DNA from: Aradus depressus
Taxonomy: Eukaryota; Arthropoda; Insecta; Hemiptera; Aradidae
Length of the DNA: 64,000 nucleotides
Reading direction: 5' to 3'
Assembly: GCA_963662175.1 (NCBI GenBank)
Contig: OY759225.1
Span: 2,976,001 to 3,040,000, forward strand
Numbering within the stretch: position 1 is the first letter of the stretch; the number at the start of each line of letters is the position of its first letter. The notes beneath the pieces were generated by a model. That model was given only the letters and a program-made list of their open reading frames with translations. It was not told where the DNA came from and made no database searches. The position numbers were made by a program, and so were the translations under genes. Shown here piece after piece: positions 53,405 to 63,880 of the stretch.

Positions 53405-53671
53405 GAGGGCACCGATAGCTCAGAGGTAGCCTACTGAGTTCAAGATTGCGGATTCGAAATGTTTTATCTGTAAGATAAAACATCTTGAGCACGCCGTCCT
53501 TCGGTCTCGATCCTGTACGATGTCAATAATCATTAAAGACTGACTTAGGTAGGAAAAGTTAGGACTCCCACTGTAGATTCGGGCTTATGTCCACACGAGC
53601 GACGAATGAGCGCTTTGGTAGTAGGCGATACGACCTCGTAGTTAAAGTCAGGGCATGAGTCACAATGACTA
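53405..53671 (+). mobile_element. SINE with internal deletions
   Basis: GAGGGCACCGATAGCTCAGA, GAGCACGCCGTCCTTCGGTC, CTTTGGTAGTAGGCGATACG, AAGTCAGGGCATGAGTCACA. Confidence 0.9.
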
Positions 53672-54332
53672 TAGAAGTACTTCCCAAAACTCTGTGAATT
53701 AATATTTTTTGAAATAAATAAAAGAATAGTATAGCTATCTACCAAAAATATATTATCACACATTAAATAATTTTTATTGTTCTGATATTTAGTTTCTACC
53801 TAATCCACGACATTAAGTTCTGAAAATGCCAAGATTTGATCTTATAGAATCTTTTTCACTATAGAAATATTGACCTCATAGTTAGAACACGGTTTAAATA
53901 ACTAACTATAATTTTTGGGGGGGCGGTTAAGTCACAAAGCACCGGCTTGAAAGTCATTGAAAATAACTTATTTCTAAAATCATTTACCTTAAAGTTACCA
54001 ACCGGGCAGATAACGTTACTAACCTGCTTAAAGTTACTAACTGAGCAGATAACGTTACAAACCTGCTTAAAGTACTAACTGCGCAGATAGCGTTATACTG
54101 ATTATTTGATTGGATTGCTGAATATATACTGTGATAATATATTAAGTGTTAATCTTAAATAAATGATAAATAAATAAAAATATAAATAATAATTAATAAT
54201 TAAATTAATAATAATGAACATATGTTCCAAAGATTTTGACAAGAGCAGATTCAAATATTATATTCTTGTGAAAAAATACTTAAAATTAAAAACACTAAAA
54301 AAAAAAAAAAAGGACAGAACAAACTCAATTGG
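53672..54332. other. Intergenic
   Basis: Three short repeats of CAGATAACGTTAC-AAACCTGCTTAAAGT near 54000-54090. Otherwise AT-rich with nothing recognised. Confidence 0.45.
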
Positions 54333-54566
54333 CAGTTGTCGTTTGTGAAGTTGTGAAGTTCACATTTGTTCCTGGGTATTACAACGTGAGTTCGTTCCAT
54401 CTACCCTAATTAGATTACCTACGTTTACTATTTATTTCTGTGCCCCCCCCCCCCCCCCCCCCTCATTATTAGCAGTTTGTAAATATTTTACCCCTTCTTT
54501 CCACACAATTATCTAATGTTAAGGAAAATGGATTAACTTCACCTACCTCTACAAAAAGTTATTATT

Positions 54567-55334
54567 ATGACATCATCAACGGCCAACAACATCACGAACA
54601 CCTTTGCAAGTATCACCAAATCATCACCACCATATCCAAGTAAAGAGCAAGGTATCCTATTTCCATCAGTCGATGGAGTGCCCATCATCAAGTACATAAT
54701 GGGCGTAGGGGACCTTATCGGCCCAAATAAAATTATATTTACGTCACGCATATCCAACAATAGAATTGCTATATTCCTCTCAAATAAAGCAACTGTAGAA
54801 AAATTTGTAATTCATCACAAAGGTATCACTATTCATGACAGATTTATCCCCGCTCGTAGACTAGCGGTTCAATCTAAACGGATAATAATCTCAAATGCCC
54901 CTCCATTCATGCCACATGAATTAATAACTGAAAAACTGGAGCAACTTAACATTCAGATACTCTCCCCTATCAGTTATCTGCGAGCAGGTATCAAAGTCCC
55001 AGGCTATGAACGTATCCTCAGTTTTCGGAGACATTTGTTCATTAATCCAGAAGACTCAAGTGACATCCCTTCAAGTATCCAAGTCGAGTGTGATGGTATA
55101 ACATATGGACTTTTCCTCGGGGATGAAGAACCTAAGTGTTTTAAATGTGGGGAAGTAGGACACTTGAGCAACAAATGTGAGCTTGAAAGACAAGGGACAT
55201 GCAACATGAGGTCAAGAACAGGCTCACTCGAATCATTAACAGAATCCAAAATCAATCTGATCCAACCAAGTCTGATTCCCAAGTACCTTTATGAAAACAG
55301 TTACCTTCAACCCATGAAACCGTACACACATTAG
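54567..55334 (+). CDS. Non-LTR ORF1 (gag-like, 255 aa)
   Basis: The ORF1 protein binds element RNA and acts as a chaperone in retrotransposition. Residues ~40-165 resemble the RRM-like fold of I/Jockey-type ORF1 (SRISNNRIAIFLSNKATVEK, IHDRFIPARRLAVQSKRIII). A CCHC knuckle, CFKCGEVGHLSNKC (C-x2-C-x4-H-x4-C), is at about residue 190-205. Most ORF1 proteins carry two or three knuckles and run longer; after CNMRSRTGSLESL this one ends early in a tail ending KPYTH, so the frame is probably shortened. The start ATG follows an A/T-rich leader. ORF2 begins 36 nt after the stop. Confidence 0.8.
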   Translation: MTSSTANNITNTFASITKSSPPYPSKEQGILFPSVDGVPIIKYIMGVGDLIGPNKIIFTSRISNNRIAIFLSNKATVEKFVIHHKGITIHDRFIPARRLAVQSKRIIISNAPPFMPHELITEKLEQLNIQILSPISYLRAGIKVPGYERILSFRRHLFINPEDSSDIPSSIQVECDGITYGLFLGDEEPKCFKCGEVGHLSNKCELERQGTCNMRSRTGSLESLTESKINLIQPSLIPKYLYENSYLQPMKPYTH

Positions 55335-55370
55335 TTCTATGTTATAGTCAGTTTTATTATATTCTCCCTT

Positions 55371-56070
55371 GTGAATTTGCAAATGTTCCAGTGGAATATA
55401 AACGGTTTCTTTTCCCATCTCGAAGAGCTCCAAATCTTAATATCTGAACATGACCCGTCAGTAGTCTGCCTCCAAGAGAAAAATTTTCAAAATCAACGGA
55501 TCGGGAAGCTAAAAGGTTACAACCACTCCACCAAAAATCGCAATAGACTATTTCCTAGTGGTGGAGTGGCAATATATATTAAAAATTCTCTATGTCATCA
55601 AAAAATCCCTCTGTCGACTCCCTTGGAAGCTGTAGCAATGTCCGTTTTGACTCCCAAAGAGTTATGCGTCTGTAATATTTACCTTCCCAATAGTCAAGAT
55701 CTCGGTTTAAACGAGCTGGTTGCTTTAATCAACCAGTTACCAAAGCCATGCATTATTATGGGCGATTTCAACTGTCACAGCACACTTTGGGGATCAGAAA
55801 AAAACAGATAACAGGGGTAAAACCATAGAAACATTATTAGAAGATCTAAATATAGTTCTTTTGAATTCTAAAGAACCCACTCACTTAAATTTTTCAAGCG
55901 GGACGTTAAGCGCTATTGATCTGACGTTGTGTAGCGCCACTCTAGCCCAGTCGGTATCTTGGAAACCTCTCGCAGATCTTTCCGGAAGTGATCACCTTCC
56001 AATCAAAATTGAAATTATGGGAGGAAAATCCCAACCGCCTATATTGGAAAATGGAAAATGAAAAGTGCTG
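55371..56070 (+). pseudogene. ORF2 endonuclease domain (AP type), frameshifted
   Basis: MFQWNINGFFSHLEELQILI, CLQEKNF, GGVAIYIK, VCNIYLPN, PCIIMGDFNCHSTLWGS, then after an extra A in the A run at 55797-55803 a second frame: ETLLEDLNIVLLNSK, SAIDLTLCS, SGSDHLPIKIEI. These are the motifs of APE-type endonucleases in order: N of WNING, E of QE, D/N of GDFN, D of AIDL, SDH at the end. All catalytic residues are kept, so the frameshift is the only visible defect here. A second frame change follows near 56040. Confidence 0.85.
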
Positions 56071-57375
56071 ATTGGGATGCCTTTAGTGAAACTATTAATG
56101 ACACCATAGGTAACTTAATACAGCACAGACATTTCCGAATAGCCGACATTGGAAACATTGTTGATAGTTTTTCTGCTCTGATTATTAATGCTGCACTAAA
56201 ATGCATTGGAAAAATTAAGTACACAAAAAATAGAACTTTAGTGCCTTGGTGGAACAATGAATGTAAAATGGCTGTAAGAAACTCCAAGCATGCATTCAAT
56301 AGGTACAAAAAACAGAAAACCATTGACAACTTAATTAGTTTTAAGAAATACAGGGCCATTTCCCGCAGAGTTATCAAAGAGAGTAAAAGGAAATCTTGGA
56401 TGGAATATGTGTCATCAATGACAAATCAAACCCCTCCAAAAGTAATTTGGGAAAAGCTTAAGAAGATAAAAGGGTATCATTCCTTTTCAGGTATAAGTGG
56501 CATCGAGACAACTCCAGGCAACATCGTTACCGAAAGTAAGGATATCGCGGACGCGCTGGGTAGAGTCTTCTCGGAAAATTCAAGCGATGGAAATTACGAC
56601 CCGTTGTTTCTAGAGCGAAGAAATGAGGATGACACTTTCTACGTTTTGAACCCTGCTGATAATGATACCGATTTCAATGCTCCCCTAAAATTCTTGGAGC
56701 TGACGACAGCGTTGGAAAGTTGTACAGGTGCTAGTCCAGGTCCCGACGATATTCCATATGCATTCCTAAAGAAATTGCCTATTTCAGGAAAAAAGTATAT
56801 CCTTGACATTTTTAATTTCATTTGGCTCAACAATGTTTTTCCCTCTTCTTGGGCCTTAACTACCGTTGTCCCGATCTTAAAACCGCATAGAAACAAACTT
56901 TTACCTCAAAATTATCGTCCTATTTCTTTAACCTGCACTAAATGTAAAGTCCTCGAAAAAATAGTCAACAGGAGATTACAATAGATCCTAGGAAAACAAA
57001 ATTTCTTCTCAAAGTTCCAATATGGTTTCAGAAACTTACACTCAATTGCGGATTTTCTGATAAACCTAGAACTGAAATTTTAGAGGCCTTCACAACTAAC
57101 GAATACGTTCTAGCAACATGTCTTGATGTACAAAAGGCGTATGAAATGGTATGGAAACCCTTGATTTTCAGAGGACTGCTCCAAAATAACATCAAGGGTA
57201 ACATGCTACTATTTATCAAAAACTTCATATCGAATAGATTCCTACAGGTAAGAGTCAACGGAGTATTCTCTGGAAAATATGAGCTCCGAAATGGTGTCCC
57301 CCAAGGCTCCGTCATAAGTGTGACCTTGTTTCTAATAGCAATTAATGATGTAGTTAGGACACTACACACACTAAT
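56058..57375 (+). pseudogene. ORF2 reverse transcriptase, stop and truncated
   Basis: From ADWDAFSETINDTI and TLVPWWNNECKMAVRNSKHA (linker before RT) to TGASPGPDDIPYAFLKKLP, WALTTVVPILKPH, NYRPISLTCTKCKVLEKIVN (RT motifs 1-2a). A TAG at 56982 sits where Trp is usual after RRLQ. Beyond, FFSKFQYGFR, a frame change, CLDVQKAYEMVWKPLIFRGL (the first catalytic Asp region: DVQKAY for D..KAFD) and NGVPQGSVISVTLF. The FADD motif is not reached because homology ends near 57375. Confidence 0.85.
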
Positions 57376-57380
57376 AAAAC

Positions 57381-58101
57381 AACTGATGGGCGTGTTTTGT
57401 TTTTTACTGGCATATGTTTTAAAAGAAATGGTTTCTTATTATTTATTTACTAATTCAGTTTCTTTTTATAGAAAAATAAATATAATTAATTTGTTTTTTT
57501 ATTATTAATAATTTAATGTGTGTATTATTTTTATATATCACAATACGTTGCTTTGCGTCAAATTAAAAGTTGAATAGCTTCAGTTATTTTCCAAGATGCC
57601 AATCGAGGGGGGCGACTGACAGACGTCAGACGCTAATTTTAACAGTTTCCATTTAGGAAACATAAGAAACTGTAAAGAGAGCTTTTCTAGGTCAATTCTA
57701 GGTCTATAAATTGGATGAAAGAGTCATACGACAGCCCTCCATCGTTAGGGTAAACAGTGAGAGGAAATTGACTGGGAATCGAGCCAGGGATTCACTCTCC
57801 TAACTTCACTGACTTAGAGACCTCATTCTGTCATATATTGACTTGAAAATAAAAAAATAGAACAAAAAAAAATCTCTGGATTTAGAATTATTAACATCCT
57901 CACTTCATTTTTTAAGTGTTTTGTAGGTCAAATGTCAAAAAAAGAATAAGCAAGTGTGTCCTCACCCACAAAAACGCACGGTTGAAGTGAATCTTATTTT
58001 GTTTTCATAACCACGCGAATTAAATAAACAAATTAATATATAAGTATATGTATATATCTACATATTAATTTTTTTATTTAATTATAAACATATAAATAAG
58101 T
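57381..58101. other. Intergenic
   Basis: Nothing recognised. Confidence 0.45.
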
Positions 58102-58220
58102 GTTGGGTTCGAAACCCGGCTGAGGTCCTTAGTTTATTTTATCTGGGTGGTAAAATACACTTAAGCACGCCGTCCTTCGGATGGGTCGTTAAGCGATGGT
58201 CCCGAGCCTGTACGATGTCA
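58102..58220 (+). mobile_element. SINE fragment (middle part)
   Basis: GTTGGGTTCGAAACCCGGCT, AGCACGCCGTCCTTCGGATG, GGTCCCGAGCCTGTACGATG. Both ends are missing. Confidence 0.9.
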
Positions 58221-58974
58221 GTTGATTAACGGTATTGATGATTCTGATAAAAAGTTGATATTAAAATCTCCTCCAAGAATTATAGGTATTTTTTCTAAAT
58301 TTTGATTAAGAATTGCCGCAACTTCAGAAGAATAAGGTAGTAGCGATCGATTAATAGAAGAATAAAACTAAACGTATTAAATTAATAATCAAACTTATTA
58401 TTTAACTAAACTAGTAGTTGACTTGTGCGCATGCGCTACTCATCCCCTCTCCTTAGCGTTTCATATTTGCTTTTTTATGTCTAGGTAATTCCGATTCACT
58501 AGTCTCGCTAAAGAAGTTTCATTTCAAAAAGTGTTACGATTTCGGTTGTTTGTCTGTCTGCAAACACAAAAAATCATAGCCATATAAAACGCAGAAAGTT
58601 TGTGTCTTAGTGACTGCTACAAACAGAAAATAAGGACCGCCTTTTTGTGGAAGCCATATTATTTTCAAACATAGTCGAATTCAGGTGGAAGGGTTTTTAG
58701 AGCATATTTTTTTTCAAGATTTTGAAATCAATACTGCTCGCGTCAGAATGCCCGAAAGAACAACCAATTGTGTACCCCCCCCCCCCCCCCCCCCCCCCCC
58801 TTGTTATTGTTGCTAAATTGAGCCTTATATCATGAACATATAATTTCAAAATTTTTTTAGGCAATTTTCAGACGAATTGAGTCCGATAGGATGGAGGGAA
58901 ACTTTTTTGACTATCAAAAATATAATATTTAAAGTGGCGAAACATATGAAAGAATGTAGCTATCAAAAATACTT
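58221..58974. other. Intergenic with C tract
   Basis: A C run at 58778-58800. Otherwise nothing recognised. Confidence 0.45.
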
Positions 58975-59135
58975 CTATACAAAGTATAGGGGAAGTTATA
59001 TAATCTGTCAGAAACTCGATGTTGAGTTTTCAATAGAATTTCATGTTTTTCAGAATATATGAAGTATGATTACGAAAATTAAAAATATTTTTTGTTTGTC
59101 TCTGGATATATTGACACAAAATTGTATACGTGTAT

Positions 59136-60141
59136 TTTTATTTTATTTTAATTTATTTTTTATTTTATTGTTTTATTGTTTAAAAGGGATGACCCCTACA
59201 CAATTGAGTCAGTGACCATTACTTTTACAATATTGACATTAACATTTCCAAAATTATATATTGGTCAGCTGGAGAAAAATGACATACATATGAGGAGTTT
59301 GGAGCCAGAGCGGACCAACCCACAATTTTTCGGAAAATGAGTTGTTACCATCCTGATGTTGGCATAGGTTCCCTTTTTCAAAACCAGTGTGGATCACTTA
59401 GTTTCTTCACTTCAGTGATAGATAGCAGCACTTTAAGTTTAGTCCACAAGTATTTTGTGCATATATTTTCAGTCACAATGGATCATACGGCCTTCAAAAA
59501 CTTTATAGAACACAAAAAGGGATCACTCATCCAATACTATTCTAAAATTTCAATTATAAATAAATATTTGGGGTCCATTTATGGAGATAAACAAAATGTA
59601 CTCAATTTTCAATTGCCATTTTCTACCTGTTCAGTTTCAACCAGTTGGTCCGCTCTGGCTCCAAACTCCTCATATGTACAGGAACCTTTAACAAACTAAA
59701 TAAATAACATAAATAAATAAAGTATAAATAAAATAAGTAATTACAAATTAATAATAATAATAATAATAGAACAAAGACAATACAAAGTAAATATGGAGTA
59801 GGGATGTAGGTATTGAATATCAATATAATATGGAAGTTAAATACATTATTCATTAACAATGAATGATCTAAGTTTCAGAGCGCTGATTATATAATGAAAA
59901 ATGTTTGAGATATCATTTTTATTCTGGGCCAGGAGTAATGTATGAAAGTTGGATCGGTCTATACTGATACTGAGGCAGGAAGTGGCTTCTAATGGGGGAG
60001 TATATCGGACAGGATATTAACAGGTGATTCATTCATTCCAATTCATTTTTATTGCAGATCATACAAAGTTCCTGGGGATTAAGGGTGTATACATTATTTG
60101 TGTAACTGATTTTCAGATAGTACTTGCCAGATAGATGGAGT
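59136..60141 (-). mobile_element. Retroposed insert with poly(A) and 21-bp target duplication
   Basis: CACAAAATTGTATACGTGTA-T occurs at 59115-59135 and 60142-60162. On the minus strand the insert ends in ACAATAAAACAATAAAATAA-AAAATAAATTAAAATAAAAT, an A-rich tail. A tail plus a long target duplication means reverse-transcription-mediated insertion. Body sequence ends with CACTGACTCAATTGTGTAGG-GGTCATCCC before the tail. It encodes no recognisable protein, so it is a 5'-truncated LINE 3' UTR or processed transcript. Confidence 0.8.
59287..59676. mobile_element. Tc1/mariner-like MITE (390 bp) inside the retrocopy
   Basis: Inverted repeats of ~34 bp: CATATGAGGAGTTTGGAGCC-AGAGCGGACCAAC at left, mirrored at 59644-59676. 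TA on both sides (59285-59286, 59677-59678). A 120-codon frame (59337-59699) starts inside it and runs past the right end; not a transposase. Confidence 0.85.
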
Positions 60142-60265
60142 CACAAAATTGTATACGTGTATCCAGAACCCCATAAGGAGACGCCTAAAGATAAAACATA
60201 TTGATTTTGAGGAGAACGAAAAATTAATTGATTAATTCGTGCTGGGGAAGTACATTGCAGATGAT

Positions 60266-60451
60266 TTACTGATAACTTTTTTTCTAAATAAATAAATGTT
60301 GAGATAAGATGCCATTTCTAGCAGAGGGTGATCGAACTCCTCAGTCATGCAAACCAAATGTCAGCTATTTCCGTTCAGGTCTGTGCCAGGCGACTCACTG
60401 AAGACTAGCACAACCTTTCATTAGATCTGTATGGTTTTTATTATATTTATT
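60266..60451. other. Short intergenic gap
   Basis: Nothing recognised. Confidence 0.4.
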
Positions 60452-61330
60452 GTTAGTAAGTTATTATGACTCATGCCCGGGCTTCAGTCTCCGAGGTCAT
60501 ATCGAAGATATCACCCTATTTGCATATATAACCACTATGCGTAATACGCATTGCTTTGGGGGGAAAATTACCTGAACTAAAAGGTTCGACAACTTTTGTT
60601 ATCTGACTGCACCTAACTCCGATTCCATCTTGCGTACGGTAGATAAGTTCCGCACTTTATTGCTGGATATTTTTGGAAAAAAATGTCTTATATAGTTAAA
60701 TTGGATTAGAACAAAAAAAAAAAAAATCATTGATGTAAAAAAGTATAAATTAACTGTACAAAAAAAAATTATAGCCAAAAAAATAACAGAAATTAAATTT
60801 ATATAAAAAATTATATTTTTCAAATCAGTAATATAAAAAAATATCAATGTCTAAAAAAAATGTATTTTTTAAAATACGAATAATAATTTATGGATGTATC
60901 AATTAAAAAAAAGAAAGATGTAGATAGTTTTCATATGTATATGCATACTATAATAGCAAAAATGTATACGCATATTGTAGAAGTTTTTTTTTTCTATACG
61001 CAAGTCGGAATTGAGGTCCAATACGGTCAGGTAACAAAACTTTCTGATCCTCTTTAATTCAAGTGATAAAAATAGTGTAGGCTTTCTGGGTATATGCAAA
61101 TAGGGAGATACACATATCGAATACTACTCGTACCAGAGCGCTCTTTCGTCACATGAGCCCGACTCTAGTCAAGGAGTCCTAAATTTTGCCTACTTAGGTT
61201 CATTCACCTACATAGGGTATAGGTCTTTAACGAGGATCTGACCTCGCACAAGCTAAAACATCAAGGACTATCGCTTAATGTCTCATCCGAAGGACGGCGT
61301 GCTCAAGATTTTTTCACCTCCCAGATACAA
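60452..61330 (-). mobile_element. SINE split by an inverted-repeat element
   Basis: Tail part 60452-60506 (TTATTATGACTCATGCCCGG-GCTT, CGAGGTCATATCG) and the rest from 61122 (ACCAGAGCGCTCTTTCGTCA, GAGCCCGACTCTAGTCAAGG, CATCCGAAGGACGGCGTGCT). The tRNA head is missing. Confidence 0.9.
60507..61112. mobile_element. Inverted-repeat element, 9-bp target duplication (606 bp)
   Basis: CATATCGAA flanks both sides (60498-60506, 61113-61121). The perfect inner end CCCTATTTGCATATA at 60514-60528 is mirrored at 61091-61105. Similarity between the arms continues ~130 bp inward (GTTATCTGACTGCA.../..TACCTGACCGTATTG on the mirror, then CTTGCGTA). The core is AT-rich and non-coding. A 9-bp duplication with long arms would fit a Mutator-like MITE or foldback element, but the class is not certain. 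Confidence 0.75.
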
Positions 61331-61926
61331 AAAAAAAAATGTGTGCTTGGAACACACGCCAGAAGTGAAACTTCTTTCGCGATTTTTTAATCTTTTTGGT
61401 TTTTGATCCATAAATATTATTTTTAAATCATATGGGATTTCTCCATTAACTCAACATTTTAGGTGCAAACAGTTTTATTTATTGGCTTATTTTATTTTTA
61501 TTAATTTGTTAAATAAACATTATTTTCGTTGTTAGGAACATCAAAAAATAGAGACAATAGGCCTATGGTAAGATAAATAAGAAATGTAGGTTTTTGAAAG
61601 CGAGTGAATAGAGAAAGAGAATTGAGAAAGAAAAAGAGACGCTGTTTATGACGCCAGCAACGCTAAGCAGGCGTACATCACCTTTGTGATTCATTATCAG
61701 TAGATTGGGTATTAATATGAAAATGTTGTTCCTCCCAACATGATGCAACACTTTTAATTTCTGAACTTAATTTCCTCTTTTTGGACGACGGATTATTCCC
61801 TTATTCAGAGGCTGTCATGATTTTGGGTTTCAACAAAAAATTCACAAAATGTGAACTCTAAATTCTTATAATTTAATGTGAACAATAATTATTATTTTTA
61901 TTAATTTTTATTCGCTTCTTCAAAAC
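61331..61926. other. Intergenic
   Basis: Nothing recognised. Confidence 0.45.
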
Positions 61927-62015
61927 TTAAGGGCCTCGGCCGGGTTTTGAACCCGCGATCTTGAACTCAGTAAGCAAACACCCATACCACTTAGCTACCG
62001 TTGTCCTCTATTTAT
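61927..62015 (-). mobile_element. SINE, tRNA head only
   Basis: AAGGGCCTCGGCCGGGTTTT-GAACCCGCGATCTTG and ACCACTTAGCTACCG. Retention of only the 5' head is unusual for a retroposed element and suggests later deletion. Confidence 0.9.
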
Positions 62016-62593
62016 TGTTATTATAATTGCATTTCTAATAGGCGCATTCAATGAAGAAAAAGAGCCAGAAAAAAAAAAAAAAAAAAAAAATGTTTTGATG
62101 ACACTTAAAATAAATTGCATCCTGTAATATTTATAAATGTTCATGGAATCTCTTTGTGCAGACTATATTTGACTCTCTTTGGAGATGGAAGATTTTTTTC
62201 AAAATGCTGTACTAGATCGAGACTCTGTAAATATTTAAAGGACGGAGGAAAGCAACTTCTGCGTAGAATAACCTTCCTCGTTGCAGTTTGTTTACATTAC
62301 TGACCAGGGGCAAGGATGGGGCAAACGAGGAATGAGGCAAAAATACCTTTCTTTTATTATAACACATTATTATAACAATGTGTTATAATATATAATAACA
62401 ATGTGTTATAATAACCATATGATATTTAAGATACTTCTCTTTTCCTCTCTTTAAAACAATTATCTGTCTTTCGCTTCGAATCACTTTCTGTCTTTCTATC
62501 TTTAAGACACTTGCTTTCTCTCTAAAATACACTTCAAAAAAGATATCTCTCTTTAAGACCACTTTAAAAAAACATTTTAATAATAACAAATAA
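62016..62593. other. Intergenic
   Basis: An A run near 62070-62088 and small palindromes around 62365-62412 (ACACATTATTATAACAATGT-GTTATAATA). A pyrimidine-rich stretch lies at 62432-62570. No gene. Confidence 0.45.
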
Positions 62594-62822
62594 AAAACCG
62601 TGAGTACTCTGTCCCTCGGATGAGACGTTAAGCGATGCTCTCAAACATGTGAGATTTCAGGTGTTCGTTAAAGACCAGCAGATACCCTAGACTACATAAA
62701 GTTAGGTAGGGAAGATTAGCAAAGCTGAGTTGGGCTAATGTTCACCAGAGCGACAAATGACCGCTCTGGTAGTAGGCAAAGTTAATTAGTAAAGCCCGGG
62801 CATAAGTCAGTATAAAACTAAC
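62594..62822 (+). mobile_element. SINE, 5'-truncated
   Basis: AAACCGTGAGTACTCTGTCC, GAGACGTTAAGCGATGCTCT, ACCGCTCTGGTAGTAGGCAA, AAGCCCGGGCATAAGTCA. Confidence 0.88.
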
Positions 62823-62835
62823 TAAAAAAAAGTCT

Positions 62836-63490
62836 TAGATTTAAAACAATACAAAAACTGTAACAACTACCGATGTAATAAATGTATAGACATAAAATTT
62901 CATTTGTAAATTCAGAACCCCATAAGGACCTATTTATCAGCCAAATCAACCGAAGAGAAAGAGAGAATAAGAATAAGAGGGGGGTCTATGGAATGAATCA
63001 ATACAACATTTATTATAATGATTCAAAAGTCTCTGAGTAAGATACATTGATGCATTGATTTGCGACCAAATTGGTACCTAAATTGGGTTGAGAGGGAGAG
63101 AGAAAACTTACTAAATTAGACTTTTTACTACCGCAGCTTTACGAAGTATAGGGGAAGTTATGTAATCGGTCAGGGATGTCAACGGATTTTTATGTTTTGA
63201 GATTTTCTGATTCCAGAAATGAAAAAAAATAATTTCAATCTGTGTATCTGTGAGCACGATAACTCCCGATAGAATTAACGTATCAACACGATATTTTATA
63301 TTGGTATTCAGAACCCTCTAAGGACCTAAGTATTGATTTTCAGCCAAATCGGTCAAAAGAAAGGGGGGTTAGGAGGAAGGCTAAATACTATAACTCTAAT
63401 TACTGCCGTTGTAATTAATATGACATGACATTTCATATGTAAATTCTAAGCCCTATAAGAACAAAACCTATTAATTTTTAGAGGATCCAG
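62836..63490 (+). repeat. R1 copies, probably two partial ones
   Basis: 62860-63000 has ACTACCGATGTAATAAATGT and CAGAACCCCATAAGGACCTA. A new start TTACGAAGTATAGGGGAAGT at 63151 begins another copy that runs to ~63490 (AGCCAAATCGGTCAAAAGAA; TTAATTTTTAGAGGATCC). Confidence 0.7.
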
Positions 63491-63575
63491 TCGATTTAAA
63501 TTTAGTGTGTGGATTAAGAAGCCACGATGTAACTCAAATATCGAGTGAAACACCTACGATTTTTTTTTCTTTCAG

Positions 63576-63706
63576 CCTATAATGCTTTGGCTTGCGTGAA
63601 GTGGGATACACTGAGGTTGGCACTCCTGCTCTACATTGACAGTCGTTGCGCCCTAGTGGTCTGGCCTACTGCTGCTGATGTTGCTGAGCTATTCCCCCCG
63701 GGGGCG
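63576..63706 (+). CDS. Candidate host exon
   Basis: 131 bp with a strong acceptor (TTTTTTTTCTTTCAG) and donor (GGGGCG|GTGAGT). The most likely frame reads YNALACVKWDTLRLALLLYI, then DSRCALVVWPTAADVAELFP and PGA. It is GC-richer than the surroundings, as coding DNA often is here. There is no recognised domain, no ATG and no partner exon in the window, so gene identity is open. Confidence 0.35.
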
Positions 63707-63833
63707 GTGAGTGGTCGGTGCCCTCTGAGTCAGTAGATCGATAAGAGCCCGTCTGGTGTCGCCACCTCCAAGACCTGACCTACCCTCCCTCCCTCAGTAG
63801 GACGTCCTGTCAGCCACTGCCTGTCAACTCACA
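63707..63833. other. Short gap after the candidate exon
   Basis: If the exon is real this is the beginning of its intron. Contains CTACCCTCCCTCCCTCAGTA. Confidence 0.35.
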
Positions 63834-63880
63834 TAGTAATAATAATAATAATAACAACAATAATAGTAATAATTATAATT
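63834..63880. repeat. (AAT)n-type microsatellite
   Basis: AGTAATAATAATAATAATAA with AAC interruptions. Confidence 0.9.

Larger units (their letters stand above)
54333..57380 (+). mobile_element. Non-LTR retrotransposon, I/Jockey superclade, damaged and 3'-truncated
   Basis: ORF1, endonuclease and reverse transcriptase follow in order on the plus strand. The upstream AGTTGTCGTTTGTGAAGTTG at 54336 could be the internal promoter/5' end. ORF2 has at least three frame changes and a TAG stop, and it ends just after the RT motif NGVPQGSVIS, before the catalytic second Asp pair. No poly(A) tail or target duplication is visible. Confidence 0.85.
58975..60265 (+). repeat. R1 copy split by a retrocopy
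   Basis: Left end ACAAAGTATAGGGGAAGTTA and GTTGAGTTTTCAATAGAATT. After the insertion, right part CAGAACCCCATAAGGAGACG to GCTGGGGAAGTACATTGCAG-ATGATTTACTG. The two parts join cleanly at the duplicated target. Confidence 0.75.

Noticed and set aside
53376..53430. Possible first coding exon at ACCATGGCGACAGAC
   Set aside because: Runs directly into a SINE within ~10 codons with no donor site before it.
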